Origin: Eubacterium sp.
GTDB lineage: Bacteria; Bacillota_A; Clostridia; Lachnospirales; Lachnospiraceae
Length of the DNA stretch: 19,100 bases
NCBI GenBank assembly: GCA_023663915.1
Contig: JAMPGN010000063.1
Span: forward strand, 1 to 19,100
Reading direction: 5' to 3'
Shown here in pieces: positions 1-8,668 of the stretch. How positions within the stretch are numbered: position 1 is the stretch's first letter; every line of letters starts with the position of its first letter. A program made the position numbers and the translations under genes. The notes under the pieces are model-generated. The model saw only the letters and a list, made by a program, of their open reading frames with translations, was not told the origin of the DNA and did not search any database.

Positions 1-19
1 ATCTGCATGTAATACTTTA

Positions 20-244
20 CTATTCCACGAACCCCATCAGTTTTTCACAATCTTTGTCATCGCAAGTGACATAACATTGTTTCATCAGTTCCTTATCGCT
101 TGTCATTACCACCGCCACATACTGCGAAAGGACAGACTTCAGATTCAGCCGGTCATTCTCATCCGTCTCAAGATACACGTCCGCCTCACATTCCTTCACA
201 GTCTGCAGAAAACGTACCATATCCACATTCTCTTTTAATCTCAT
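20..244 (-). CDS. Small HPr-like protein, 74 aa
   Basis: A 74-aa acidic protein whose pattern (FLQTVKECEADVYLETDENDRLNLKSV cut short here: key parts are the central NLKS and the following hydrophobic strand) resembles the degenerate HPr-fold proteins common in Lachnospiraceae, sometimes labelled 'PTS HPr component' or, wrongly, 'polyA polymerase'. It contains no histidine at all, so it cannot be a PTS phosphocarrier through His15; any role would be regulatory or binding. The start at 244 is supported by AAGGAAG seven bases upstream. It follows the GH78 gene by 72 bp with no convincing terminator between them, so it may be the last gene of the glycosidase operon. The family assignment rests on overall pattern only; function is unknown. 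Confidence 0.55.
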   Translation of the reverse strand: MRLKENVDMVRFLQTVKECEADVYLETDENDRLNLKSVLSQYVAVVMTSDKELMKQCYVTCDDKDCEKLMGFVE

Positions 245-316
245 CGTTCATCTTCCTTTCTAAGAAATTTTTAAGTCTAATGTTCGTCGATCGATCCGAC
301 TTCATTTTGTCTTGGT

Positions 317-3118
317 TCACTCGCACCGCGCCAGAACAGCCGCAATCTTCTCAAGCCGCTCTTCCCCGATATTTCTGAACATACCATCATACACTCGCAC
401 GGAACGTCCCATATATTCTTCCGCGATCCCCGTCAGATCGATCAGCTCTTTCAACGCCTCTACCACTTCCGGCTCTGCTTTCAACTGCCACATCGGCGTA
501 TTCAAATCATAGATTTTCCTAAGCGGCTGCGCCAGACGGTAGGATACCGTGTAACTGCCGGGCTGTAAATAGCATACGCCGTCCCTCACGTCTGCAAACA
601 TCGGGTTACGGGAATCTTCATAGATTTCCTGCGATGCCTCAGGCAGATACAAAAGCGCACTACCGCCAAACGGAACGGTTACGGACAATGTAACATGCTC
701 TCTGTCTGCCAATTCCCAGCTACACGCATACACGCCGGAAGCCGAATCATAAGACGCTTCCATGCTGCGCAGCCGCCAGTTCAATACGGGCGCAAACTTC
801 ACCTGTCGAAATCCTGCTGCCCCGTCTGCACGGTCCATCCCCGCCGCGTGCCGGAACATCCATTCCAGTACCGACCCGTAAGAATAATGGTTCATGCTGT
901 TCATACTCGTCCCTGAGATCGTCCCGTCCGCGAGCAGGCTGTTCCAACGCTCCCAGACCGTAGTCGCTCCGAGTTTGACCTCATACAGCCATCCGGGATA
1001 CTCCTCATTCAGCAATAAATCATACGCGAGGGAATCCATACCATGATCCGACAAGATATTGCTCATCAACGGCGTTCCCACAAATCCCGTCCGCAGTTTA
1101 CCGTGGCTGTACCGGAACAAGTGCATAAGCTGCTTCTTCACCAGTTCTTCATTTTCCGACAGATGGTACTTTAAGGTCAGCAGAAGCGCCGTCTGCGTCT
1201 TGATACAGCAGCGTCCCGTGCCACTGTAAAATTCGTTCTTCACAACCGCAAACTGCTCCTCAGAGAGTTTCTCGTACTGCTTCTCCTCTGCATGGTATCC
1301 GAGCACATGCGCCGCCTTCGCCACAAGTCCCGCGCTCACTGCATAGTAGAGATTGGCGATAAAAGCCTCGTCCGTGCCGCCAAACGTCTGCTCCGACCCT
1401 GCCTCCGGGTGGTCTAACGCCAGCCAGTCCCCGAAATGGAAGACATCCCGCCAGCCGTGGTTGTCCCCGTCCACTCCGGTAATATAGTCAACCCAGCTTC
1501 TCATGCTCTCAAACTGATCCGCCAGTATACTCTTATCCCCATAGAAAAGATACATATTCCAAGGGATAATACAGGAAGCGTCGCCCCATACGCACGCCGT
1601 CTCCTCGACACCGCAGGAAGGAATCACATTGGGAACCATTCCGCCCAATGCCTTCTGTTCCTGCGCCATATCATACAAGTATTTGGCATAAAAGGCATAA
1701 GAATCCGTCAGATACATCGCCGTCGGTGAGAATACCTGCGCATCTCCCGTCCAGCCCATGCGCTCATCCCTCTGCGGGCAGTCCGTAGGAACATCGACGA
1801 AATTGCTCTTAAGCCCCCAGCGCACATTTTCAATGAAACGGTTGAGTAGGTCATTGCCTGTTTTCATAAATCCAGTCTCACCAAAATTGCTATACAACGC
1901 CAGTCCCTTGCAATCTTCCTTTTTCAGTTCCGGAATACCCTCGATCTTCACATAGCGGTATCCATAAAACGTAAAGTGGGGAGTGATTGTCTGTTCACTG
2001 CCGTCCGAAATATAGAAATATTCCGACTTCGCCGTCCTCAAGTTCTCATTATAGAAATTCCCACCTTGCAGAATCTCTCCGGTCTGAATGTGAATCTTCG
2101 TTCCTGCCGGCTCATGCACTCTGAGGGCAAAAAGCCCTGTAAATTCTTGTCCCATATCAAAAACCAGTTCCCCGGCGAGCGTATGAATCAGTTCCACGGG
2201 ATCAAACGTCTCGTGAACCGTCACCGGAAGGCTCATGCGCTCCGTGAGAACCCCTTTGGGCGGCTCACAGGCTGCCGCCGCGCAGATTTCCAGATCGGGA
2301 AGCGTATCGTCGCGCCATTCACCATCATATAAATTGGAAAAAGTAATCCCGCTGCGTCTGACGAGCCAGCTTTCATCCGTTCCGATCACTTCTTCGGAGC
2401 CGTCCTCATACTCGATGCGCAGTTCCGCAATCAGTTTCCACTCATTCCCATAGAATCCGACATCCTCAAATGCGGAAAACCCGAATCTTGCCTTGTACCA
2501 GCCGTTGCCAAGAAGAACCGAAAGTTTCCCCGATGCTTGTACCAGTTTCGTCACGTCATAGGTCTGGTACTGCACCCATTCGTTATAATCATTGCTGTAT
2601 GGCGTCAGATATTCTTCCCCGATACGCTCTTCTCTGCAGGAATCACCCTCCGGTATCCGGTAATAAGCCTCATAAAGCCCTAGTCCACTGATATACAGCC
2701 TTGCTCTTTTGACCGGCTTCGTCACCGCGATCTCTTTCTCAAAATAAGGATGACGCTTCTCGCCACTGTCGCAGGTAATCCATTTTCCTTCCCACGCCTC
2801 CTGCATCTTGGCTGTCTCAAACCACTGGACTTCCCCTGTGCTCTCCTCCCCGGCATCACTCCTTACGGTCACAGTCCAGTAGTAACGTGTGCGCGGTTTC
2901 AGTTCCAGCCTAATCTGCCATGCGAGGCTGTCCGCCGCCGCATCGAAACCCGAATCAAACAATACTTCCTTAAGCCCTTCATCCGCCGCAACAACTAATC
3001 TTGCCGATTCCTGTTTCTTTCCTGCTGCCTCCTTCACTTTCCATGAAAAAACGGTGCGTGGCATCCGAAATCCCAATGGATTTGTCAAATGGTTCACTTT
3101 CATGTCATAAATCTGCAT
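317..3118 (-). CDS. Alpha-L-rhamnosidase, GH78
   Basis: Hydrolyses terminal alpha-L-rhamnose from plant glycosides or pectin fragments with inversion. The 933-aa protein opens with the family's N-terminal beta-sandwich signature (NPLGFRMPRTVFSW). It carries the hallmark DCPQRDERMGWTGDAQ at residues 446-461, with Glu452 the expected general acid, and TTVWERWNS with Glu723 the expected general base. Their separation (271 residues) is close to that of E572 and E841 in Bacillus RhaB. The (alpha/alpha)6 barrel lies at about residues 400-770, followed by a beta-sandwich. The last 70 or so residues form an extra helical tail. There is no signal peptide, so the enzyme is cytoplasmic and should act on imported small glycosides. 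The start at 3118 has GGGAGG 8 bases upstream. It lies 102 bp downstream of the GH3 gene, probably in one transcript. Family is secure; the exact substrate is not. Confidence 0.95.
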   Translation of the reverse strand: MQIYDMKVNHLTNPLGFRMPRTVFSWKVKEAAGKKQESARLVVAADEGLKEVLFDSGFDAAADSLAWQIRLELKPRTRYYWTVTVRSDAGEESTGEVQWFETAKMQEAWEGKWITCDSGEKRHPYFEKEIAVTKPVKRARLYISGLGLYEAYYRIPEGDSCREERIGEEYLTPYSNDYNEWVQYQTYDVTKLVQASGKLSVLLGNGWYKARFGFSAFEDVGFYGNEWKLIAELRIEYEDGSEEVIGTDESWLVRRSGITFSNLYDGEWRDDTLPDLEICAAAACEPPKGVLTERMSLPVTVHETFDPVELIHTLAGELVFDMGQEFTGLFALRVHEPAGTKIHIQTGEILQGGNFYNENLRTAKSEYFYISDGSEQTITPHFTFYGYRYVKIEGIPELKKEDCKGLALYSNFGETGFMKTGNDLLNRFIENVRWGLKSNFVDVPTDCPQRDERMGWTGDAQVFSPTAMYLTDSYAFYAKYLYDMAQEQKALGGMVPNVIPSCGVEETACVWGDASCIIPWNMYLFYGDKSILADQFESMRSWVDYITGVDGDNHGWRDVFHFGDWLALDHPEAGSEQTFGGTDEAFIANLYYAVSAGLVAKAAHVLGYHAEEKQYEKLSEEQFAVVKNEFYSGTGRCCIKTQTALLLTLKYHLSENEELVKKQLMHLFRYSHGKLRTGFVGTPLMSNILSDHGMDSLAYDLLLNEEYPGWLYEVKLGATTVWERWNSLLADGTISGTSMNSMNHYSYGSVLEWMFRHAAGMDRADGAAGFRQVKFAPVLNWRLRSMEASYDSASGVYACSWELADREHVTLSVTVPFGGSALLYLPEASQEIYEDSRNPMFADVRDGVCYLQPGSYTVSYRLAQPLRKIYDLNTPMWQLKAEPEVVEALKELIDLTGIAEEYMGRSVRVYDGMFRNIGEERLEKIAAVLARCE

Positions 3119-3220
3119 TCTTCTTCCTCCCTGTTATGCCTTTGCCATAAGCACGTCCCTAAAATATTTGCTCCTGTTATAGGCATGTTCTTTCAATATC
3201 TGCTGCAACAAGCATTCCCT

Positions 3221-5638
3221 TTAAATACTTACCGCGTAAAATCTCCGGCTCTTTCCATCTATATACTTGTCGTCCGTCACTCTTATCTCCTCCGTATACC
3301 GGATATCCGCCGACGAAGCTCCGATCATCACCTGCACCACGCCTGCCTCGATCTTCCATTTCATATCCTTGTCCAGAAAGGCGAGCTGGCTGGGATCTGT
3401 CTCAAACGTGATTCGTTTTTCCTCTCCCGGCTGCAGTTCCACTCTCGCAAAACCAGCAAGTTCCATGACCGGACGAACCTTGCTAGCATATACGTCTTTC
3501 AGATACATCTGCACGATCTCTGTCCCCGCCATACTGCCCGTATTCTTGACGGTAACGGATACGCGGAACGCCTCGTCCGGTTGGACTTCTTTCCTGTCGC
3601 AGACAAAATCGCTGTATGCAAAAGAGGTATACGACAATCCGTATCCGAAGAAATACCTTGGCGTATGGGGCAAATCCACATAATTAGCGAATCCGATACT
3701 CTCGCCCTGATGCCACGCCGAACCGTTCGGATGATTATAATATACCGGAATCTGACCCGCATGAAAAGCCGTCGAAAGCGGAAGTTTCCCACACGGATTG
3801 TAAACCCCTGCCAGCACATCCACAAGCGCTTGTGCTCCTTTCTCCGCCGGATTCCACGCCTCAATCAGTGCATTTAAATATTCGTCCGCCGCATCACTGG
3901 AAATCGGTCTTCCGTTAAAATGGATGCCTACCATGGGTTTCCCTAGTGCCGCCGCTTTCTTCAAGAATGTTTCCTGACATTCGGGCAGATTGATGTCTGT
4001 ACCGTCCACGCCTTCCCCCATCGTCGCCACCGAACAGGAACCATGCTTTCCGCCCAGCGTCATGATACACAGATCGGACTCCGCAATCCGCTTCAATGCT
4101 TCCTCGTGATGACTCATATCGTTTCCGGCTGTCGGATAACCGTAAGCATAGATGATTTCCGCAGCGGGCATCCTCGCTTTCAGTTCTTCCAGCAAATTCC
4201 TGCACCCCGGTTTAATCTGGCGCAAAATCTCATGAAACTCCTCCGTCTCGTCCGACTGGATCTGCGTCCCCGGAATATAAGGCACTTCTTTTGTCTGATT
4301 GGAAGCCGCATCTCCGATGCCGGCAATGGAATTTGCCACCGCATGGACTGCCTCCACCATACTTACATGCGTATAACCGCCGAAAAAGCTCCGCGCGTTT
4401 GCCGCATGACATCCGATCACGGCTATTTTCTTACGCCCATTCTTAATATCGTTTTTAATCGGGAGTGTACCATCATTCTTAAGCAGAATCAAGGATTCCC
4501 GTGCAGACTGAAGAGTGATTTCCTCATCTTCTTGCTTATAAAATATCTGCTCAAATTCCCCTTCTTCCAGAGCAAAAGGCTGTTCAAACAATCCCATACG
4601 AAACTTCGCTTCGAGCACCCGCTTTACCGCCCTGTCGAGAACTTCCACATCCGCTTTACCGGTTCTGAACCATTCCTCTAACTCCTTATTATACCCGGCG
4701 CAGATCGGCATTTCCACATCCATTCCCGCTTCCATCGTGTGCAGACCTGCCTCTGTCACGCTCTCATATAATTTCTGTACTTTATGGGTATTCTCTACGG
4801 CGCCGTAATCGGACACGGCAAGACCGCCAAATCCCATCTCTTCCCTCAGAATTTTCGTCAGAATCATAGGAGATGCAGAAGCCGCTTCCCCGTCAAATGT
4901 ACAGTAACAAGGCATCACGCCGCGAAGGTTCGCCTCGCTGATTGCCGCCTGAAACGGTTTCCCATAGATTTCCTCCATCAGTCTTCTCGGCGTGCGGCTG
5001 TCTGCGCCGTGAATGCCACCCTCGGAATTGTGGAATCCCAGAAAATGTTTTGCCACCGCTTCCGAATGCCTTACGCCATCCGGAATGCCATCCTCCTGGA
5101 TTCCCTTGGTGTAAGCCGTTCCCATAGCCGCCGCCAAAGTCGGATCTTCGCCGTAGGTCTCTCCCTGCCGTCCCATTCTGGAATCCCTCGAAATATCCAA
5201 CACAGGAGCTAACGTATGGGTAAATCCTGTCGCGCCCTCCTGCCTCGCCACGATCTGCCCTATTTTCCGTTCCAGTTCCGGGTCCCAGGAAGACGCCCTT
5301 CCGATCCCCGACGGGAAACTTGTCGCATCCTGAATGAACGCGCCGCACAGTCCTTCCATATGAAAAATAGCCGGTATATGGTGCGGGCTGTTGTTCATGA
5401 TCATCTTCTGGATCTTTCTCTGAAACTCCGCCGCCTCTTTTGCAGTCTTTAACATGCGGACTTCCAGCGTGGAGATCTCTCCGATTCCGTATTTACAATA
5501 TTCCGCCGCCTTTTCTTCTCTTCCAATCGGGACTAACACGCAGTTTACCTGTGCCATCTTTTCTTCGAGACTCATTTTCCCCAATAAATCCTCCGCCCGC
5601 TCGGTCGGGGTGAGGGAACTGTCTAAATATTTTTCCAT
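3221..5638 (-). CDS. Beta-glycosidase, GH3 (beta-glucosidase type)
   Basis: An 805-aa retaining exo-beta-glycosidase of family GH3. The N-terminal TIM barrel (about residues 10-340) contains the KHF motif (Lys198-His199) and the nucleophile motif SDYGA with Asp277. The second alpha/beta domain carries MGEGVDGTDINLP, in which Glu542 is the likely acid/base. A fibronectin-III-like domain (about 690-760, with VKNTG and LQPGE) closes the protein. No signal peptide is present, so it is intracellular. Probable substrates are beta-glucosides, such as flavonoid glucosides, or short beta-xylosides; the specificity pocket cannot be read from motifs alone. The start at 5638 follows AAAGGAG with a long spacing (13 bases). 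It is the first gene of the GH3-GH78 pair. Confidence 0.93.
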   Translation of the reverse strand: MEKYLDSSLTPTERAEDLLGKMSLEEKMAQVNCVLVPIGREEKAAEYCKYGIGEISTLEVRMLKTAKEAAEFQRKIQKMIMNNSPHHIPAIFHMEGLCGAFIQDATSFPSGIGRASSWDPELERKIGQIVARQEGATGFTHTLAPVLDISRDSRMGRQGETYGEDPTLAAAMGTAYTKGIQEDGIPDGVRHSEAVAKHFLGFHNSEGGIHGADSRTPRRLMEEIYGKPFQAAISEANLRGVMPCYCTFDGEAASASPMILTKILREEMGFGGLAVSDYGAVENTHKVQKLYESVTEAGLHTMEAGMDVEMPICAGYNKELEEWFRTGKADVEVLDRAVKRVLEAKFRMGLFEQPFALEEGEFEQIFYKQEDEEITLQSARESLILLKNDGTLPIKNDIKNGRKKIAVIGCHAANARSFFGGYTHVSMVEAVHAVANSIAGIGDAASNQTKEVPYIPGTQIQSDETEEFHEILRQIKPGCRNLLEELKARMPAAEIIYAYGYPTAGNDMSHHEEALKRIAESDLCIMTLGGKHGSCSVATMGEGVDGTDINLPECQETFLKKAAALGKPMVGIHFNGRPISSDAADEYLNALIEAWNPAEKGAQALVDVLAGVYNPCGKLPLSTAFHAGQIPVYYNHPNGSAWHQGESIGFANYVDLPHTPRYFFGYGLSYTSFAYSDFVCDRKEVQPDEAFRVSVTVKNTGSMAGTEIVQMYLKDVYASKVRPVMELAGFARVELQPGEEKRITFETDPSQLAFLDKDMKWKIEAGVVQVMIGASSADIRYTEEIRVTDDKYIDGKSRRFYAVSI

Positions 5639-5688
5639 TATGATTGCTGTGCTCCTTTCTCAGCCTATATATTTTCTATTTCCTGCTG

Positions 5689-5742
5689 TCTGAATCAGTT
5701 GTCTGAATCATGCATTATACTCTGGTCTGAGTTGTTATTATA
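5689..5742 (-). promoter_or_regulatory. GH3 upstream region: two possible -10 boxes and phased GTCTGA repeats
   Basis: On the minus strand two perfect TATAAT boxes occur (5737-5742 and 5714-5719), neither with a good -35. Downstream of or overlapping them are GTCTGAATCA at 5689-5698 and again at 5701-5710, plus GTCTGA at 5725-5730. The offsets are 12 and 24 bp. Direct repeats with a weak -35 suggest an activator-dependent promoter, which is inference only. Confidence 0.4.
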
Positions 5743-5836
5743 GCAGATTTTCTATTTTCTGAATATCTGAAAATTAGTGATTGTGTATCATTTTCGGTGT
5801 TGTTTTCTTATAACTTCAACTGATTCCCTACAACAT

Positions 5837-5878
5837 AAAAGAGACAGATTAGCTTTTATGGCACAACCTATCTCTTTT
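5837..5878 (-). terminator. Rho-independent terminator of the Rpn-family gene
   Basis: A 14-bp stem (5837-5850 pairing with 5865-5878, including two G-U pairs) with a 14-nt loop starts 35 bp after the stop codon at 5913. Read on the minus strand it ends in TTTT. It separates this gene from the GH3 operon. Confidence 0.65.
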
Positions 5879-5912
5879 CATTTCTCTTCTATTCGTATGT
5901 TCATAGTTACGT

Positions 5913-6899
5913 TTATTCTGCTTCCAGTCTCTTTACCTCATCAAGGGGAAGTCCCGCATATTCAGCAATCTTCTCCAGTGTCAGCATTCCATCCGCTAAC
6001 ATTCTTCTGGCTGTATTTATTGCTCCTTCCTTTACGCCTTCCCTTAAAGATTCTTTCCTCATCTCCTGAATTGCCTGACACACATCAACCGCCTCCTCAT
6101 CTTCGTCATATTTTATTCCGGCATTTGTAATCGCCTCAATCACATCTATCGCCCTTCGTTCTACTTCCCGGAAACGCTTCTCATTTGCGTCTAATATCCT
6201 TCTTAAGTTCTCTTGGTCTTTTGAATATTTAATAAAAAACATGACTTCCCGCAGGCTTGACTGGAATTTCATGATCTCTTCATCCACCATATGTGCCGGG
6301 GCAATCAGCCGCACATGGTAATTGTCCATGCTTGCAAGCAAATCTGGATCTGATATCTCCATCATATCAAACAGGCTTAATGGTCCATCCCATTCTTCTG
6401 AACCAAAAAATATTGTCACAGTAATAGATGGAAGTAATCTGTCCTCTTTCCAGAAACCGCTTAAAAATTCACCTACATTAGGAATCTTTTTATCTTCAAA
6501 AGCACCTGCCCGGTTTTCTTCCTTCTGCCGCTTCATTTCCCTCCGATGGGATCTTGCTGCCTCCTCCACCTGCCCGGCATATTCCAGAGCATCATACAAA
6601 TTATTTTTTACAGCCATTGCATAATGAATTTCAGCTTGGTTCTCCGCTCCATAAAGCACATACTGCATCTTTCCGTCCGTCATTGCGGCATACAATTTCT
6701 GCACATCACGGAACTTCTGCACCGGAACTACAGCTCCATCCGTACCATACGGCAGTGCAATCTTGGTGGAATCGCGCTCTATAAGCTGTTCTGGTCGTAT
6801 GACCTGCCGTCCGCCATAAATATAATAATTAAAAATATCGGCAAATATACCAGCATCTTTCACATAGTCTTTCGTGATCGTATCTGCTTTCAACGGCAT
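5913..6899 (-). CDS. Rpn family PD-(D/E)XK nuclease / transposase-like protein
   Basis: A 328-aa protein of the Rpn/YhgA-like group (recombination-promoting nuclease, often labelled 'putative transposase'). Family features are a conserved RD (Asp65 in KFRDVQK), the GAENQ core with Glu86 and Gln88 as the (D/E)XQ catalytic pair, then a MAVKNNLYDALEY helix. The C-terminal tail EYAGLPLDEVKRLE is typical of these proteins. Members are DNA nucleases and are not tied to carbohydrate use. The reading frame extends upstream to 6995, but those extra Met codons lie upstream of or inside the predicted -10 box. The start at 6899 has AAAGGTGG close upstream and fits the promoter. It has its own promoter and terminator, so it is an independent cargo-like gene. 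Confidence 0.82.
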   Translation of the reverse strand: MPLKADTITKDYVKDAGIFADIFNYYIYGGRQVIRPEQLIERDSTKIALPYGTDGAVVPVQKFRDVQKLYAAMTDGKMQYVLYGAENQAEIHYAMAVKNNLYDALEYAGQVEEAARSHRREMKRQKEENRAGAFEDKKIPNVGEFLSGFWKEDRLLPSITVTIFFGSEEWDGPLSLFDMMEISDPDLLASMDNYHVRLIAPAHMVDEEIMKFQSSLREVMFFIKYSKDQENLRRILDANEKRFREVERRAIDVIEAITNAGIKYDEDEEAVDVCQAIQEMRKESLREGVKEGAINTARRMLADGMLTLEKIAEYAGLPLDEVKRLEAE

Positions 6900-6924
6900 C
6901 CACCCACCTTTCTGCCTATAGGAT

Positions 6925-6944
6925 AGGACGGTTTTATCCGTCCT
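6925..6944 (-). other. Leader hairpin upstream of the Rpn-family gene
   Basis: A perfect 7-bp inverted repeat (AGGACGG / CCGTCCT, 6-nt loop) lies between the predicted transcription start and the ribosome binding site. There is no T-run after it, so it is not an intrinsic terminator. It could stabilise the mRNA or modulate translation. Confidence 0.45.
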
Positions 6945-6957
6945 CTGCCACGGTTTC

Positions 6958-6986
6958 ATTATATGAAAAAAACAGCCCATTTTCAA
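6958..6986 (-). promoter_or_regulatory. Sigma-A promoter of the Rpn-family gene
   Basis: On the minus strand TTGAAA (6981-6986) is followed after exactly 17 bases by a perfect TATAAT (6958-6963). The start codon is about 50 bases further on. This is one of the best consensus promoters in the window. Confidence 0.75.
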
Positions 6987-7041
6987 GTACGCCACCGTAA
7001 AAACGCCTTACGAAATAAACTCTACATCCTTTGACCAAAAT

Positions 7042-7087
7042 AAAGACAAGATACAAGCAGGCTAAATGCCCCTCGTATCTTGTCTTT
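7042..7087. terminator. Terminator after the DUF5060-type glycoside hydrolase
   Basis: A perfect 13-bp stem (AAAGACAAGATAC at 7042-7054 with its complement at 7075-7087) and a 20-nt loop lie 7 bp past the stop codon of the hydrolase. On the minus strand the stem ends in TTTATTTT, as an intrinsic terminator should. It has T-rich flanks in both directions and may be bidirectional. Confidence 0.8.
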
Positions 7088-7093
7088 TTACAT

Positions 7094-8629
7094 TTACGAA
7101 TCAGTCCGCACCGCCAGTACCGCCATTCCTTCTTTGCCCGGAAGTGCAAGCTCTGTCTTTCCGCTCGCCTGCTCCAAAAGCACTGTCTTCTTCATCTCCC
7201 ATGTATCAATCAGTTCCACCCTGTAAGTATGTTCTTCCGGCAGTTCCAGCACATCTTTTGCACAGGTCCGAAGATCATAGAAGATCAGATAAGCATCTTT
7301 GCCGCAATGTCCCTGATAAACAAACTCGCTGTAATAGAAGTCGCTAAATTCCTTCCCCATATTCAACATCGCTTTAGCAAAAAAAGCATATGCAGGATCA
7401 GCCTCCTTTAGCATCGCTTCAACATCCAAATTTTCATTTTCTACCAATGATGCCAGCCTCGGCTCAACAGGCGCAATCGGACTCGGAAGTTCCTCCACAA
7501 TCTTACGCAGGAAGGCAATTCGCGCGGGGCTTTCCCCTTTTAGCACGCCGCCCTTTGACCACCAGAGAGTCTCCTTCTCCGGATCTAAAAATGTCTCGCC
7601 ATGAGTACAGTAACCGCCCATCGTAACGACGCGCCAGAAACGGTTTGTCATCTCGCGTCCGGAAATGCTTCCCCAGAAGTGCTGAAGATTTCCCTCGTAG
7701 CAGCATTCGTCCACAACGACCGGCTTCTGGTATGTCTTTCTCCAATGCAGTACCTTCTTGATCGCTTTCGACTGGATACTCACATGGGTCACATTCGGAC
7801 GCGCATAATCCCAGTTCTTGAAGCAGTTATGGTTGGACAAAAGATGGTGATACGGATCATGCTCCGCCACAAATCCTTCTATTTCTTCCCAGTCCGCCAT
7901 CGTCTTTGCAGGACACAGATCATACTCGTTGGCAAGGCTCCACCACACATTCGGCATCGCTGCCAGCCGCCTGGTCAGATAATCCAGATAAATCAGATTG
8001 TCCGCCTGTGGCATCTTGGAAAATCCCCAGCGGTCATACGGATGGAACAGGATCAGATCCGCCTGAATCCCCATTTCGTCCATCTGCAAAATGATCTCAT
8101 CCAGCCTATCCCAGAAAGCAATGCAGGGACGGCTCACATCCCAACTGCCGTCTTCCTTTTGTTCAAAAGCATAACTCTGCGGTTCGTTGTGGTTGTAATC
8201 ATAATGTTTGGGGAATACACAGAAACGCACTTTGTTAAACGGAGCATTTTTCAAGCTCTCCATCGTCTGTGCAACCAGCTCTTCCTCCTGGTGAATCAGC
8301 GCATATACAGTTGTTCCGAAAGGATAATAATATGTCCCGTCCTGATGCACAAAATGCTGTTCCTCTGCCTTCACCATTCCGTGCGCGTTCTGCGCCGCTT
8401 CTACTTCCACGCTGCCTTTGCACTCGATACAGCCGAACACTTCATATTGCCAGAGTCCGGATATTTCCGGCAGGAAACGCACTTTATATACGCCGTCCCC
8501 TGCATAAAATCCGGACACGTTAAGCTCCTTCCCATCACACCATAATCTGGCGTTAAGGTCTATCTGCGCCCAATCACGATCCAACTTTTCCCCTTGAAAC
8601 TCCAATTCACACATACGGTATTGTTTCAT
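7094..8629 (-). CDS. DUF5060/DUF4038-type (GH140-like) glycoside hydrolase, candidate apiosidase
   Basis: A 511-aa protein with an Ig-like N-terminal DUF5060 domain (about residues 5-75), a clan GH-A-like TIM barrel (85-400) and a C-terminal beta domain like DUF5605. WWSLANEYD gives the Asn-Glu pair expected for the acid/base (Glu235), and VVVDECCYEG supplies the likely nucleophile (Glu308). FGTTVYALIHQ early in the barrel is typical of the DUF4038 group. Related families include GH140, which contains a characterised apiosidase. There is no signal peptide. The start was set at 8629 rather than 8662 because AAGGGAG precedes it at good spacing. It is cotranscribed with a small membrane protein and lies next to the isomerase-transketolase-kinase operon. 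Hydrolase fold is confident; apiosidase activity is an inference from context. Confidence 0.8.
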   Translation of the reverse strand: MKQYRMCELEFQGEKLDRDWAQIDLNARLWCDGKELNVSGFYAGDGVYKVRFLPEISGLWQYEVFGCIECKGSVEVEAAQNAHGMVKAEEQHFVHQDGTYYYPFGTTVYALIHQEEELVAQTMESLKNAPFNKVRFCVFPKHYDYNHNEPQSYAFEQKEDGSWDVSRPCIAFWDRLDEIILQMDEMGIQADLILFHPYDRWGFSKMPQADNLIYLDYLTRRLAAMPNVWWSLANEYDLCPAKTMADWEEIEGFVAEHDPYHHLLSNHNCFKNWDYARPNVTHVSIQSKAIKKVLHWRKTYQKPVVVDECCYEGNLQHFWGSISGREMTNRFWRVVTMGGYCTHGETFLDPEKETLWWSKGGVLKGESPARIAFLRKIVEELPSPIAPVEPRLASLVENENLDVEAMLKEADPAYAFFAKAMLNMGKEFSDFYYSEFVYQGHCGKDAYLIFYDLRTCAKDVLELPEEHTYRVELIDTWEMKKTVLLEQASGKTELALPGKEGMAVLAVRTDS

Positions 8630-8668
8630 ATTAATCTCCCTTCTGGGTCGTTTATGCCCCAAACTCCG

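Noticed and set aside
265..316. Hairpin between the GH78 gene and the HPr-like gene as a terminator
   Set aside because: The stem (GTCG / CGAC around GATCGATC) is short and is not followed by a T-run on the minus strand.
3089..3877. 262-aa plus-strand open frame
   Set aside because: Antisense to the GH3 and GH78 genes; composition is typical of a shadow frame.
5913..6899. Active insertion sequence around the Rpn/transposase-like gene
   Set aside because: No terminal inverted repeats or target duplications were seen; only its own promoter and terminator flank it.
7601..8545. 314-aa plus-strand open frame
   Set aside because: Antisense shadow of the DUF5060-type hydrolase; no ribosome binding site and no recognisable domain.
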